NCBI GenBank assembly: GCA_900313265.1 | Contig: OMRN01000397.1 | Location: 1-5,432, forward strand | DNA: 5,432 nucleotides | Direction of reading: 5' to 3' | From: an uncultured Lachnospiraceae bacterium | GTDB lineage: Bacteria > Bacillota > Clostridia > Lachnospirales > Lachnospiraceae | Shown: positions 1-5,267 of the stretch, piece by piece | How positions within the stretch are numbered: position 1 is the stretch's first letter | Layout of the letters: each line of letters begins with the position of its first letter | Position numbers and translations under genes: made by a program | Notes under the pieces: generated by a model | What the model was told of the DNA's origin: nothing | Seen by the model: only the letters and a program-made list of their open reading frames with translations | Database searches by the model: none

Positions 1-413
1 AGATTTAAAATTCCGTTATTGGAAAGAATAATCTGCCAGGCAAGAATACGGAGAATAAAATTCATCCACATGGGAAGAATGATAATAAACAAAGAAAATC
101 CTTTTCTGCCAAGGCCTAAATGTTTCATCGCCAGTACCATCGGATATGCTAAAAGAATGCAGAATATCGTACATCCGAGGGCAATTTCCAGCGAGAAAAT
201 CATCGCCTTTATATGAATCGGCGAAAAAATCGCCGTGATATTTTCGAAGGTAAAATGCCATGAATCATCCGTCAGTGCATAACGGAAAATCACAATTAAC
301 GGCAGGATTGTAAATGCAATAATCCATACCGCATACGGTCCTGCCAGAAACCATCTCTTCGACGAGCGTGATTCGTTTTCCGGATTTTCATTCACGGTTT
401 TTTCTTTACTCAT
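1..413 (-). CDS. potB: Spermidine/putrescine ABC transporter permease PotB, N-terminal part (3' end outside window)
   Basis: This is the first inner-membrane permease subunit of a PotABCD-type polyamine importer; it would form the transport channel with PotC and be powered by PotA. The ATG is at 413-411, and 137 codons stay open to the left edge. The protein begins with a hydrophilic, charged stretch of about 20 residues. Three hydrophobic segments follow, at roughly residues 21-46, 70-96 and 106-131. The segment ending in ILPMWMNFILRILAWQIIL and then SNNGILN closely resembles the conserved PotB region with its P-W-N-R-AW-LGNNG pattern, which is the main reason for the assignment. The start is fixed by an AGGAGG at 428-423, nine bases upstream and inside the end of potA. 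The reading frame overlaps the potA stop (ATGAGTAA), which suggests translational coupling. The conserved EAA loop that contacts the ATPase should lie outside the window. Family assignment is firm; substrate preference (spermidine or putrescine) cannot be read from this part. Confidence 0.9.
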   Translation of the reverse strand, partial: MSKEKTVNENPENESRSSKRWFLAGPYAVWIIAFTILPLIVIFRYALTDDSWHFTFENITAIFSPIHIKAMIFSLEIALGCTIFCILLAYPMVLAMKHLGLGRKGFSLFIIILPMWMNFILRILAWQIILSNNGILN

Positions 414-1476
414 CGCGGACAACCTCCTCATCGGCACTAACCGGCTTATGCATAATCTGGATATTATCCGGAAGAATCGTCAGTCCCACCGTTTCCCCGA
501 CCGGTGCCGGATTGACGCTCTGAATCATCCATTCATAGTCATCTACCCTGACTTTGATTTCATAATATGCGCCTTTAAATATAACGGAAATAACAAGGCC
601 GTCCAAATAGCCCTGCCCCATTTCCACGATTTCAAGATCCTCAGGGCGGATAACAACGTCTACCGGATTATTTTCGCCGAATCCGGTATCCACACACGGG
701 AAATCCACTCCCTGTATATTTACAAGAAGATCGCGAACCATAACCGCATCGATGATATTGCTCTCACCGATGAAATCCGCCACAAAAGCGTTCTGCGGTT
801 CGTCATATATACTCTTCGAATCACCGGCCTGCTGAATAATCCCCTTATTCATAACAATAATCCGGTCACTCATCATCAGTGCTTCTTCCTGATCATGCGT
901 AACATAAAGGAAGGTGATTCCGACTTCCTTTTTGATTTTTATCAGTTCTCTCTGCATGTCATGGCGAAGTTTTAAATCGAGCGCGCCGAGCGGTTCATCG
1001 AGAAGGAGCACTTCCGGCTCGTTAACAATCGCTCTTGCAATGGCAACTCTCTGCTGCTGGCCGCCGCTTAAGGAACGGGTATCTCTTTTCTCATACCCTT
1101 CCAGATTGACAAGTTTTAAGGCATAAGAAATTTTATCTTTGATATAATCGTTGCTTTTTTTCTTCAGTTTCAGACCGAACGCTATGTTCTGCGCCACATT
1201 CATATGCGGAAAAAGAGAATACTTCTGGAATACGGTATTTACGTTTCTCTTTTCCGGCGGAAGGGATGTAATATCCTTTCCCTCAAAAAGCACTCTTCCG
1301 CGGTCGGGATTAACAAATCCTCCGATAATCCGAAGAATCGTCGATTTGCCGCATCCGGAAGGACCGAGAAGGGTTACGAATTCATTCCTTCCGATCTCTA
1401 AATTAAAATCCTTTAAAATGGTTTTTCCGTCAAAGGATTTGTCGATATGCTCCATCTGTAAAATAACGTCAGACAT
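406..1476 (-). CDS. potA: Spermidine/putrescine ABC transporter ATP-binding protein PotA
   Basis: A cytoplasmic ATPase of 356 residues that energises polyamine import, with all nucleotide-binding motifs intact. The Walker A is GPSGCGKST at residues 38-46, the Q-loop glutamine is Q84 in VFQKYSLFPHM, and the signature LSGGQ is at 136-140. The Walker B is VLLLDE, ending at D160-E161; the D-loop is ALD at 165-167, and the switch histidine is H194 in YVTHDQEEA. The C-terminal part from about residue 235 fits the TOBE domain of the PotA/CUT1 group, including the IRPED motif. Length is normal for PotA. AGGAG at 1486-1482 sits five bases before the ATG. The gene begins 88 bases after the regulator and overlaps potB by eight bases; no terminator is visible in either junction, so the three genes are probably one transcript. 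The family could also include other CUT1-type importers (iron, sugar), but the PotB-like neighbour and the cupin regulator favour polyamines. Confidence 0.93.
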   Translation of the reverse strand: MSDVILQMEHIDKSFDGKTILKDFNLEIGRNEFVTLLGPSGCGKSTILRIIGGFVNPDRGRVLFEGKDITSLPPEKRNVNTVFQKYSLFPHMNVAQNIAFGLKLKKKSNDYIKDKISYALKLVNLEGYEKRDTRSLSGGQQQRVAIARAIVNEPEVLLLDEPLGALDLKLRHDMQRELIKIKKEVGITFLYVTHDQEEALMMSDRIIVMNKGIIQQAGDSKSIYDEPQNAFVADFIGESNIIDAVMVRDLLVNIQGVDFPCVDTGFGENNPVDVVIRPEDLEIVEMGQGYLDGLVISVIFKGAYYEIKVRVDDYEWMIQSVNPAPVGETVGLTILPDNIQIMHKPVSADEEVVRDE

Positions 1477-1564
1477 TTTTGCTCCTGATATATGTTTGCA
1501 GACTTAACGTCTCATTTTCTTTTCGTTTCTGTTTTTTTCGTCTCTTCAACATTCGGTAAAAGGA

Positions 1565-2113
1565 TTAAAAACTCGGCGGTGTCGAAACCCACAAAAATAC
1601 CGCTTCTTTATTCGAAGCCGACGAAATGCTGTGAGTCTTGTTCGTATGATAATGGAAGGAATCACCTTTCTTTACCTTGTACGTGTCTTCTCCGTAATGA
1701 AGCATAATGGCACCTTCCAAAACATATCCGAACTCTTCGCCCTCATGGGGCTTATCGGGTTTTAATTCCGTTCCCGGCTGTAATCTTACGAGAATCGGTT
1801 CGATATTTCCGCCTTGTGCGGATGCAATGAGCCATTCCACTTTATAGCCGTTTTTATCCTCTTTTTCAAAGTATTCCTCTTTGGTGTATACAATCTTCGG
1901 TTCTTTCTCATCCCCGAAGAATTCGGAAAGATTTGTTCCGAGACACTCTACGATATCTTCAAGTGTAGAGACACTGGGAGCGGTCTGTCCCCTTTCGAGC
2001 TGTGAAATAAAACTTTTTGTAAGTTCACATCTTGCAGCCAGTTCTTCCTGGGTCAGTCCGTTTTTGTTTCTTAGATTTTTAATTTTCAGTCCTATTTTTT
2101 CTTCTATTTCCAC
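1565..2113 (-). CDS. XRE-family transcriptional regulator with C-terminal cupin domain (PuuR-like)
   Basis: A 182-residue DNA-binding regulator. Residues 6-66 form an XRE/Cro-type helix-turn-helix: LRNKNGLTQEELAARCELT carries the first helices and TKSFISQLERG the recognition helix, followed by the typical P-S-x-x-T-L pattern. Residues about 105-178 form a single cupin barrel, with the PHEGEEFGYVLEG motif at 122-134 and KKGDSFHYHTNKTH at 148-161. Such HTH-cupin proteins (PuuR type) sense small molecules, and they often sit in front of potABCD operons in Bacillota. The start is GTG: the frame has an in-frame TAG 27 bases upstream of the GTG and no ATG or TTG in between. An AAGGAG lies 12 bases upstream, slightly farther than usual. 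It is the first gene of the operon, behind its own strong promoter, so autoregulation is likely. The ligand (polyamine or other) is inferred from the neighbours, not from the protein. Confidence 0.9.
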   Translation of the reverse strand: MEIEEKIGLKIKNLRNKNGLTQEELAARCELTKSFISQLERGQTAPSVSTLEDIVECLGTNLSEFFGDEKEPKIVYTKEEYFEKEDKNGYKVEWLIASAQGGNIEPILVRLQPGTELKPDKPHEGEEFGYVLEGAIMLHYGEDTYKVKKGDSFHYHTNKTHSISSASNKEAVFLWVSTPPSF

Positions 2114-2125
2114 GGTGTAGTAATA

Positions 2126-2133
2126 CTCCTTTT
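2126..2133 (-). promoter_or_regulatory. Ribosome binding site that supports the GTG start of the regulator
   Basis: The sequence AAAAGGAG reads 2133-2126 on the minus strand. It is the only Shine-Dalgarno-like match in the short leader and lies 12 bases before the GTG at 2113. The ATG at 2136-2134 is out of frame with the regulator, so GTG is the supported start. The long spacing plus GTG may keep translation low. Confidence 0.6.
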
Positions 2134-2138
2134 CATTC

Positions 2139-2175
2139 TACTTAATTATACTTATACTAAACTTTAAGTCAAGTA
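2139..2175. promoter_or_regulatory. Candidate operator of the XRE-cupin regulator
   Basis: The promoter region contains TACTT at 2139-2143 and again at 2149-2153, the inverted copy AAGTA at 2171-2175, and the 9-base palindrome ACTTTAAGT at 2161-2169. These ACTT/AAGT half-sites surround both the -10 and the -35, where a repressor would block RNA polymerase. XRE-cupin regulators commonly bind their own promoters. The region is AT-rich, so such short matches can arise by chance; this is a suggestion only. Confidence 0.3.
2145..2172 (-). promoter_or_regulatory. Sigma-A-type promoter of the regulator-potAB operon
   Basis: On the minus strand, TTGACT (2172-2167) is followed by a 16-base spacer and a perfect TATAAT (2150-2145). 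Transcription would start near 2138, giving a leader of about 25 bases before the GTG start at 2113. It lies just behind the terminator T-run at 2194-2190, so the operon is insulated from the gene upstream. The -35 overlaps a small palindrome (ACTT-T-AAGT, 2161-2169). Confidence 0.8.
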
Positions 2176-2189
2176 TTATTTACACCTAT

Positions 2190-2231
2190 AAAAAGGTGAC
2201 AGGCACTTTTGCTTCAAAAGTGTCAGTCACC
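2190..2231 (-). terminator. Second (distal) intrinsic terminator behind the SLH-PASTA gene
   Basis: On the minus strand the arms 2231-2215 and 2211-2195 form a 17-position stem with two imperfect positions (one of them a G-T wobble) and a 3-base loop. Five T residues (2194-2190) follow directly. The opposite direction has no T-run after the stem, so it works only for minus-strand transcription. It sits 18 bases before the -35 of the regulator promoter. Confidence 0.75.
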
Positions 2232-2278
2232 CTCTAAAGAAAAGTGCCTGTCACTTTCGCCCTGAAAGTGACAGGCAC
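2195..2278. repeat. Four copies of an 11-base palindrome arm (GTGACAGGCAC / GTGCCTGTCAC)
   Basis: The core GTGACAGGCAC is at 2196-2206 and 2268-2278. Its reverse complement GTGCCTGTCAC is at 2244-2254, with a two-mismatch copy GTGTCAGTCAC at 2220-2230. Each hairpin uses two copies as arms. The copies at 2196-2210 and 2240-2254 are also perfectly complementary over 15 bases, so the two local hairpins and one long-range pairing are mutually exclusive. This looks like a repeated intergenic palindrome rather than two independent terminators. Similar motifs are, as I recall, common between genes in Bacillota, but I cannot count genomic copies here. Confidence 0.75.
2236..2278 (-). terminator. First (proximal) intrinsic terminator behind the SLH-PASTA gene
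   Basis: The arms 2278-2264 and 2258-2244 are perfectly complementary over 15 bases, with a 5-base loop. On the minus strand the stem is followed by TTTTCTTT (2243-2236). It begins 57 bases after the TGA stop at 2337-2335. Together with the distal hairpin it forms a tandem terminator. The interrupted T-run may make this one weaker alone. Confidence 0.75.
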
Positions 2279-2334
2279 CGCACAATTCATATGTTCACCG
2301 GAAAACCGCAATTTGAATCACCTTCCATCTTCGC

Positions 2335-4989
2335 TCATGCTTCGGGATTCAGATCCGTTTCCGGATTTGGCTCCGGATCAGGGTTCGGTTCCGGATTTGG
2401 CTCCGGATTTGGATTCGGTTCTGGATCCGGATTAGGATTTGGCTCCACATCAGAATCCGTATCGCTATCTTTATCAGTATCTTTCTCTTTCTCCTTATCC
2501 TTATCTGTATCCTCTTCGGTATCTTCATCCGAATCCGCATCGATATCCATGCCGGGTTCCGGATCCGGCTCCAGTTTCTGATCCCGATCATCCGGTTTTG
2601 TTACCGTAACCTTCAGTGTCCCGTTCTTCTTCATTATTTCACCGGGTTCAATATCCTGTGTGGCTATAATATCCGTATCCTCATGCTCGCCTTCACATAC
2701 AAGAGTTATCTCCAAAGCAGATAAAATGGTTTCTGCTTCGCTGTATGTAAGACCGACTACATTCGGGCATTCCGGGCCGGCCGGTCCGTTACTGATTACC
2801 ACTGTTATTTTCGAACCGGGTTTCACCTTGCTTCCGCCTTCAGGAGTCTGTGAAATAATGGTATCCTCCGGAACCGTCTCACTGAATTCATAACTGTATT
2901 CCACTTCAAATCCGGCCGGAATTAATGTATCGGTAACACCCTCTTCAAATGTCATTCCGGCAACATCCGGAACAGCAACCAGACGTACAACCGTTTTCGA
3001 ATATTCATCAAACCGGTAAATCATTGCCGCAAACTCCGAACGTTTGGTTTTTCCACTCGGATCCAGTTTGGTCTTCTTTCCGCTGATAATGCCGTTTGCA
3101 AGTGCCCAGTTTAATGCATCCTTTGCCCAGAATTCCACTTTGGAGGCATCTTCGAAACTGTCGATGCTGATTTCACATCCTTCCGGAATTGAAACATCAT
3201 AATCTTTGTATATTGCATATTTATAAAGCATTAATGCTATCTGCTGACGGGATGCGGCGGAATATGGTCCGAAGAGGCCGCTTCCCATTCCGGAAACAAT
3301 CCCGTTCTCCGATGCCCACATAACGGCACTGGCAAACCATGCGTCCTCCGGAACATCACTGAATTTTGCCGAATACCTCACTTGAGGTTCTTTCTCGTAT
3401 TTATAAAGCATCTGTACGAATTCCGATCTGTAAATATTGGAATTCGGAGCAATAACCAGTCTGCCCGGAATCAGTTCTCCTTTTCCGTTCATCAAACCGT
3501 TGTCATTTGCAAACTTCACATAGGAAAATTCCCACCCGTCCGATTTTACATCGGCAAACGGGTTATTCGGGTTTTTATCCGCAAGACAGATAATCTCGCA
3601 GGTTGCTTTCAGTCCGTTCACGGTTTGTGCTGTCACAGTGACTTTCCCGGCACCCCAGATTTTTACCTTTCCGTCTTTTACACTTCCGATGGTCTCTTTT
3701 CCGATCGAGGAAGGACTGATGCTCCATTTGATGTCTTTCTCCGTTACTTCGGCCGGTCCTAAGGTCGCGACAAGCGTCATTTCCTCTCCGAAATACATCG
3801 TTGCACTGGTTTTATCAAGTGTAATGGATGTCGGATTTACCCCTACGGTTACCGGAACCTTCTTTGAAATTCCGTTGACTGCCGTAATAATGATGTCCGT
3901 TGTACCCTTTGAAACGCCCGTAACAACACCGTTTTCATCTACGGTTGCGATTGCGGGTTTCGCACTTTTATATGTAAGTCCCTTATCAGGTGCATTTTCG
4001 GGAAGAACGGATGCTTTGATGCTGCCCTTTTCTCCCTTCACCACCTTTAGTGTAGAAACATTCGTGTTGATTCCGGTCGGAAAAATCGTTACCGGCTCGT
4101 TATGAATCGTTATGATTCCGGTTGAGTATGCATAAGCATACTGTGATCTCGTCGATTCGCCTTCTTTATAACGGCTGATATCGTCGGAATATGCCAGGAC
4201 AGTGAACCGGCTGTTGCTGTTATAGTCACTGTATCCGGGAACCCAGATATAAACATTATCGGTTCCGTCTCCCTGCCATTTGGTTTCAAATGCATAAGTG
4301 TCATTATTAAAATAATGTTTCACTTTATAAAAACAGCAATGACTGATTTTATCCCATTCAACCTTTACAGCCTGTTTTCCGCCTTCAACGGTCGTAAGTG
4401 TTAATCTCGGTTTCCCGGGATGAAGTTCTTCACTCGGAACAGTATAGGTAAAAGGAATGGATCTGGAAACTTCGACGGCTCTTTCCGGATAATCGTGGTC
4501 GCTAAAGTTTACAAAGCCGAACATCTGTGCCGAGTAGTTGCCGCTTATATCAATATATCCGTTCATATCGTCTTCGATAAATCCGCCTTCGGCTCCAAGA
4601 TAATATCTGGTGATGTAAGGTCTTCCCTCAAGGCTTAGAATAATCACGTAATATATACCGGGCGTACCGGTGAAGGAAAAGAAACTGGTTTTTGTATTAT
4701 AATCAAACGGAATATCCTTCGCATTCAGATTCTCCGGCACTTCCAAATCCGACTTTTCACCGAGTCTGCATGTAACAGAATCGTCTGTTGCAATAATATT
4801 TACACCGTCCGCTTTCGCTAACAGATTTTTCTGTTCTTCGGTTAATTCCGAATTTGAATCATCATTCGGCTCCTTTGCGGAAACCGGCAAAATCACCATG
4901 CTGATTATGATGCCGGTTATTGCGAATAATAATCCGAACTTCCTGATGAATCCAATCTGTTTTGTAAATCTTTGTCTGCTCTCCGTCAT
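2335..4989 (-). CDS. Secreted surface protein: Fn3-like, two BIG2, three SLH, two PASTA, acidic Pro-X tail
   Basis: An 884-residue exported protein likely held on the cell wall. The start ATG follows GGAGG (5001-4997) by seven bases. A basic N-terminus and hydrophobic stretch (residues 19-36) end in LPVSA-KE, a typical signal peptidase I site after A38. Residues 40-185 are an unassigned beta-rich region. Residues 190-300 look Fn3-like. Residues 303-382 and 384-468 are BIG2-type Ig-like domains (the first with SAKPAIATVDENGVVTGVSKG). SLH repeats follow at about 477-535, 543-595 and 611-664, with FADV, FSDV and FEDA openings; the usual TRAE motif is changed to YRSE, SRQQ and KRSE. PASTA domains lie at 672-736 and 740-798. 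The tail (800-884) is rich in Asp and Glu, then Pro-X dipeptides. There is no LPXTG sorting motif, so anchoring would be by SLH binding to wall polymer, possibly helped by PASTA binding to peptidoglycan. No catalytic domain is visible; a structural, adhesive or wall-binding role is inferred. The gene is monocistronic between a riboswitch and a double terminator. Confidence 0.9.
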   Translation of the reverse strand: MTESRQRFTKQIGFIRKFGLLFAITGIIISMVILPVSAKEPNDDSNSELTEEQKNLLAKADGVNIIATDDSVTCRLGEKSDLEVPENLNAKDIPFDYNTKTSFFSFTGTPGIYYVIILSLEGRPYITRYYLGAEGGFIEDDMNGYIDISGNYSAQMFGFVNFSDHDYPERAVEVSRSIPFTYTVPSEELHPGKPRLTLTTVEGGKQAVKVEWDKISHCCFYKVKHYFNNDTYAFETKWQGDGTDNVYIWVPGYSDYNSNSRFTVLAYSDDISRYKEGESTRSQYAYAYSTGIITIHNEPVTIFPTGINTNVSTLKVVKGEKGSIKASVLPENAPDKGLTYKSAKPAIATVDENGVVTGVSKGTTDIIITAVNGISKKVPVTVGVNPTSITLDKTSATMYFGEEMTLVATLGPAEVTEKDIKWSISPSSIGKETIGSVKDGKVKIWGAGKVTVTAQTVNGLKATCEIICLADKNPNNPFADVKSDGWEFSYVKFANDNGLMNGKGELIPGRLVIAPNSNIYRSEFVQMLYKYEKEPQVRYSAKFSDVPEDAWFASAVMWASENGIVSGMGSGLFGPYSAASRQQIALMLYKYAIYKDYDVSIPEGCEISIDSFEDASKVEFWAKDALNWALANGIISGKKTKLDPSGKTKRSEFAAMIYRFDEYSKTVVRLVAVPDVAGMTFEEGVTDTLIPAGFEVEYSYEFSETVPEDTIISQTPEGGSKVKPGSKITVVISNGPAGPECPNVVGLTYSEAETILSALEITLVCEGEHEDTDIIATQDIEPGEIMKKNGTLKVTVTKPDDRDQKLEPDPEPGMDIDADSDEDTEEDTDKDKEKEKDTDKDSDTDSDVEPNPNPDPEPNPNPEPNPEPNPDPEPNPETDLNPEA
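2362..2445 (-). repeat. Low-complexity Pro-X repeat tract in the 3' end of the surface protein gene
   Basis: This tract encodes residues 849-876, in which every second residue is proline and the partner is Asn, Asp or Glu: 14 consecutive dipeptides such as EP, NP and DP. The DNA is a degenerate tandem array of 6-base units (GGATTC, GGATTT and GGCTCC-like on the plus strand), so copy number may change by slippage. Such stretches usually act as stiff, extended spacers in wall proteins; here the tract is at the very C-terminus, with only eight residues after it. Confidence 0.85.
2446..2592 (-). other. Acidic, low-complexity linker in the surface protein (residues 800-848)
   Basis: These codons encode a stretch dominated by Asp, Glu and Lys, with Thr/Ser: alternating DxD, DTD and KEKE patterns without hydrophobic residues. 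It separates the second PASTA domain from the Pro-X tail. It is expected to be disordered and strongly charged, and could bind cations or repel neighbouring surface polymers. No known domain is recognised. Confidence 0.8.
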
Positions 4990-4996
4990 TTTCTTT

Positions 4997-5001
4997 CCTC
5001 C
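4997..5001 (-). promoter_or_regulatory. Ribosome binding site of the surface protein gene
   Basis: GGAGG at 5001-4997 lies seven bases before the ATG at 4989, optimal for Bacillota. It comes two bases after the terminator T-run (5010-5004), so an RNA that passes the terminator is immediately translatable. The TTACGGA that leads into it (5005-4999) repeats the TTACGGA at the 5' base of the terminator stem (5040-5034). Confidence 0.85.
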
Positions 5002-5003
5002 GT

Positions 5004-5038
5004 AAAAAAACGGACATTGCAGAAACTGCAGTGTCCGT
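5004..5038 (-). terminator. Intrinsic terminator in the leader: expression platform of the riboswitch
   Basis: On the minus strand the arms 5038-5026 and 5022-5010 form a 13-position stem with one mismatch (C5031 against A5017) and a TTT loop. The last stem base belongs to a run of seven T (5010-5004). It lies after the aptamer and before the ribosome binding site, within the 5' leader and not behind a gene, which marks it as a regulatory terminator. It begins nine bases after the end of the proposed P1 helix. Confidence 0.9.
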
Positions 5039-5046
5039 AATACTTA

Positions 5047-5123
5047 AAATAAGTGCAACTGGCTGACATTTTACAGTCCCTTTAGCTTTGCGTCATCATG
5101 TTTCCATGATTTTGCCCATATAT
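5047..5123 (-). promoter_or_regulatory. Cyclic-di-GMP-I (GEMM-I) riboswitch aptamer
   Basis: The minus strand carries the GEMM-I signature in order. GGGCAAA (5117-5111) is followed by a perfect 6-bp P2 helix capped by GAAA (ATCATG 5110-5105, GAAA 5104-5101, CATGAT 5100-5095). Next come GACGCAAAGC (5094-5085), an AAAGGGAC strand and then GTCAGCCAGTTGC (5067-5055). P3 pairs GG with CC and GAC with GUC. P1 pairs 5121-5112 with 5058-5049, with two mismatches. Aligned from memory to the Vibrio Vc2 RNA, the ligand-contact positions are kept: G20 is G5115, A47 is A5088 and C92 is C5055. A guanine at position 20 favours c-di-GMP over the cGAMP-preferring variants, which carry A. The aptamer controls the surface protein gene through the terminator behind it. 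Whether ligand turns the gene on or off is not proven by sequence. Confidence 0.92.
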
Positions 5124-5136
5124 TCGGTTTTATCCG

Positions 5137-5202
5137 ATTATATATTTTGTGTAAATAAAAGCATTTTACGCCTTGTTTTCACAATATACTGATTATATTA
5201 TA
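5137..5202 (-). promoter_or_regulatory. Candidate promoter region for the riboswitch-controlled transcript
   Basis: Two overlapping TATAAT hexamers occur at 5202-5197 and 5197-5192 on the minus strand, and a third at 5142-5137. None has a good -35 at standard spacing. Start from the first pair would give about 60 bases before the aptamer; start from the third would put the RNA 5' end right at the aptamer edge. The region is AT-rich, so the exact promoter is uncertain, though one must lie between 5267 and about 5130 unless transcription comes from the upstream gene. Confidence 0.4.
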
Positions 5203-5229
5203 CTCAAATATGCGAAAAATATCATTCCT

Positions 5230-5259
5230 TTTTGTAATTGTTTACAAAACGTTTACAAA
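5230..5259. repeat. GTTTACAAA direct repeat and overlapping inverted repeat upstream of the riboswitch promoter
   Basis: On the plus strand GTTTACAAA occurs at 5240-5248 and 5251-5259, an 11-base period or one helical turn. Overlapping them, TTTTGTAA (5230-5237) and TTACAAAA (5242-5249) form a perfect 8-bp inverted repeat with a 4-base spacer. The minus strand also reads TGTAAACGTTTTGT (5258-5245), similar to the left part of the CcpA cre consensus. The position just upstream of the candidate -10 boxes suits an operator or activator site. No regulator can be named. Confidence 0.45.
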
Positions 5260-5267
5260 TTTCATTT

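Noticed and set aside
448..975. Plus-strand open frame of 175 codons
   Set aside because: Lies fully antisense to potA, whose ATPase motifs are all intact; the product shows no recognisable family.
2195..2278. CRISPR-like short repeats
   Set aside because: Copies alternate in orientation and form hairpin pairs followed by T-runs, without uniform spacers; this fits terminators or palindromic repeats.
2335..2450. Sortase-type C-terminal anchor
   Set aside because: There is no LPXTG-like motif, hydrophobic segment or basic tail at the end of the protein.
2291..2581. Plus-strand open frame coding a Gly/Ser/Phe-rich repetitive peptide
   Set aside because: It is the antisense reading of the Pro-X and acidic tail of the surface protein; the repetitive composition comes from that tract and it has no convincing ribosome site.
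2349..2591. Minus-strand frame with Ile-Arg-Asn repeats
   Set aside because: Shifted reading of the same repetitive tail DNA inside the well-supported large gene.
3638..4105. Plus-strand open frame of 155 codons
   Set aside because: Antisense to the BIG2 domains of the surface protein, with no family resemblance.
5047..5123. cGAMP-preferring GEMM variant or c-di-GMP-II riboswitch
   Set aside because: The position equivalent to Vc2 G20 is a guanine, typical of c-di-GMP sensing; the P2 GAAA tetraloop and GACGCAAAGC core are class I features, and no class II pseudoknot pattern was seen.
5230..5249. Inverted repeat as a terminator of the upstream gene
   Set aside because: The stem is nearly all A/T and the minus strand shows no T-run directly after it.
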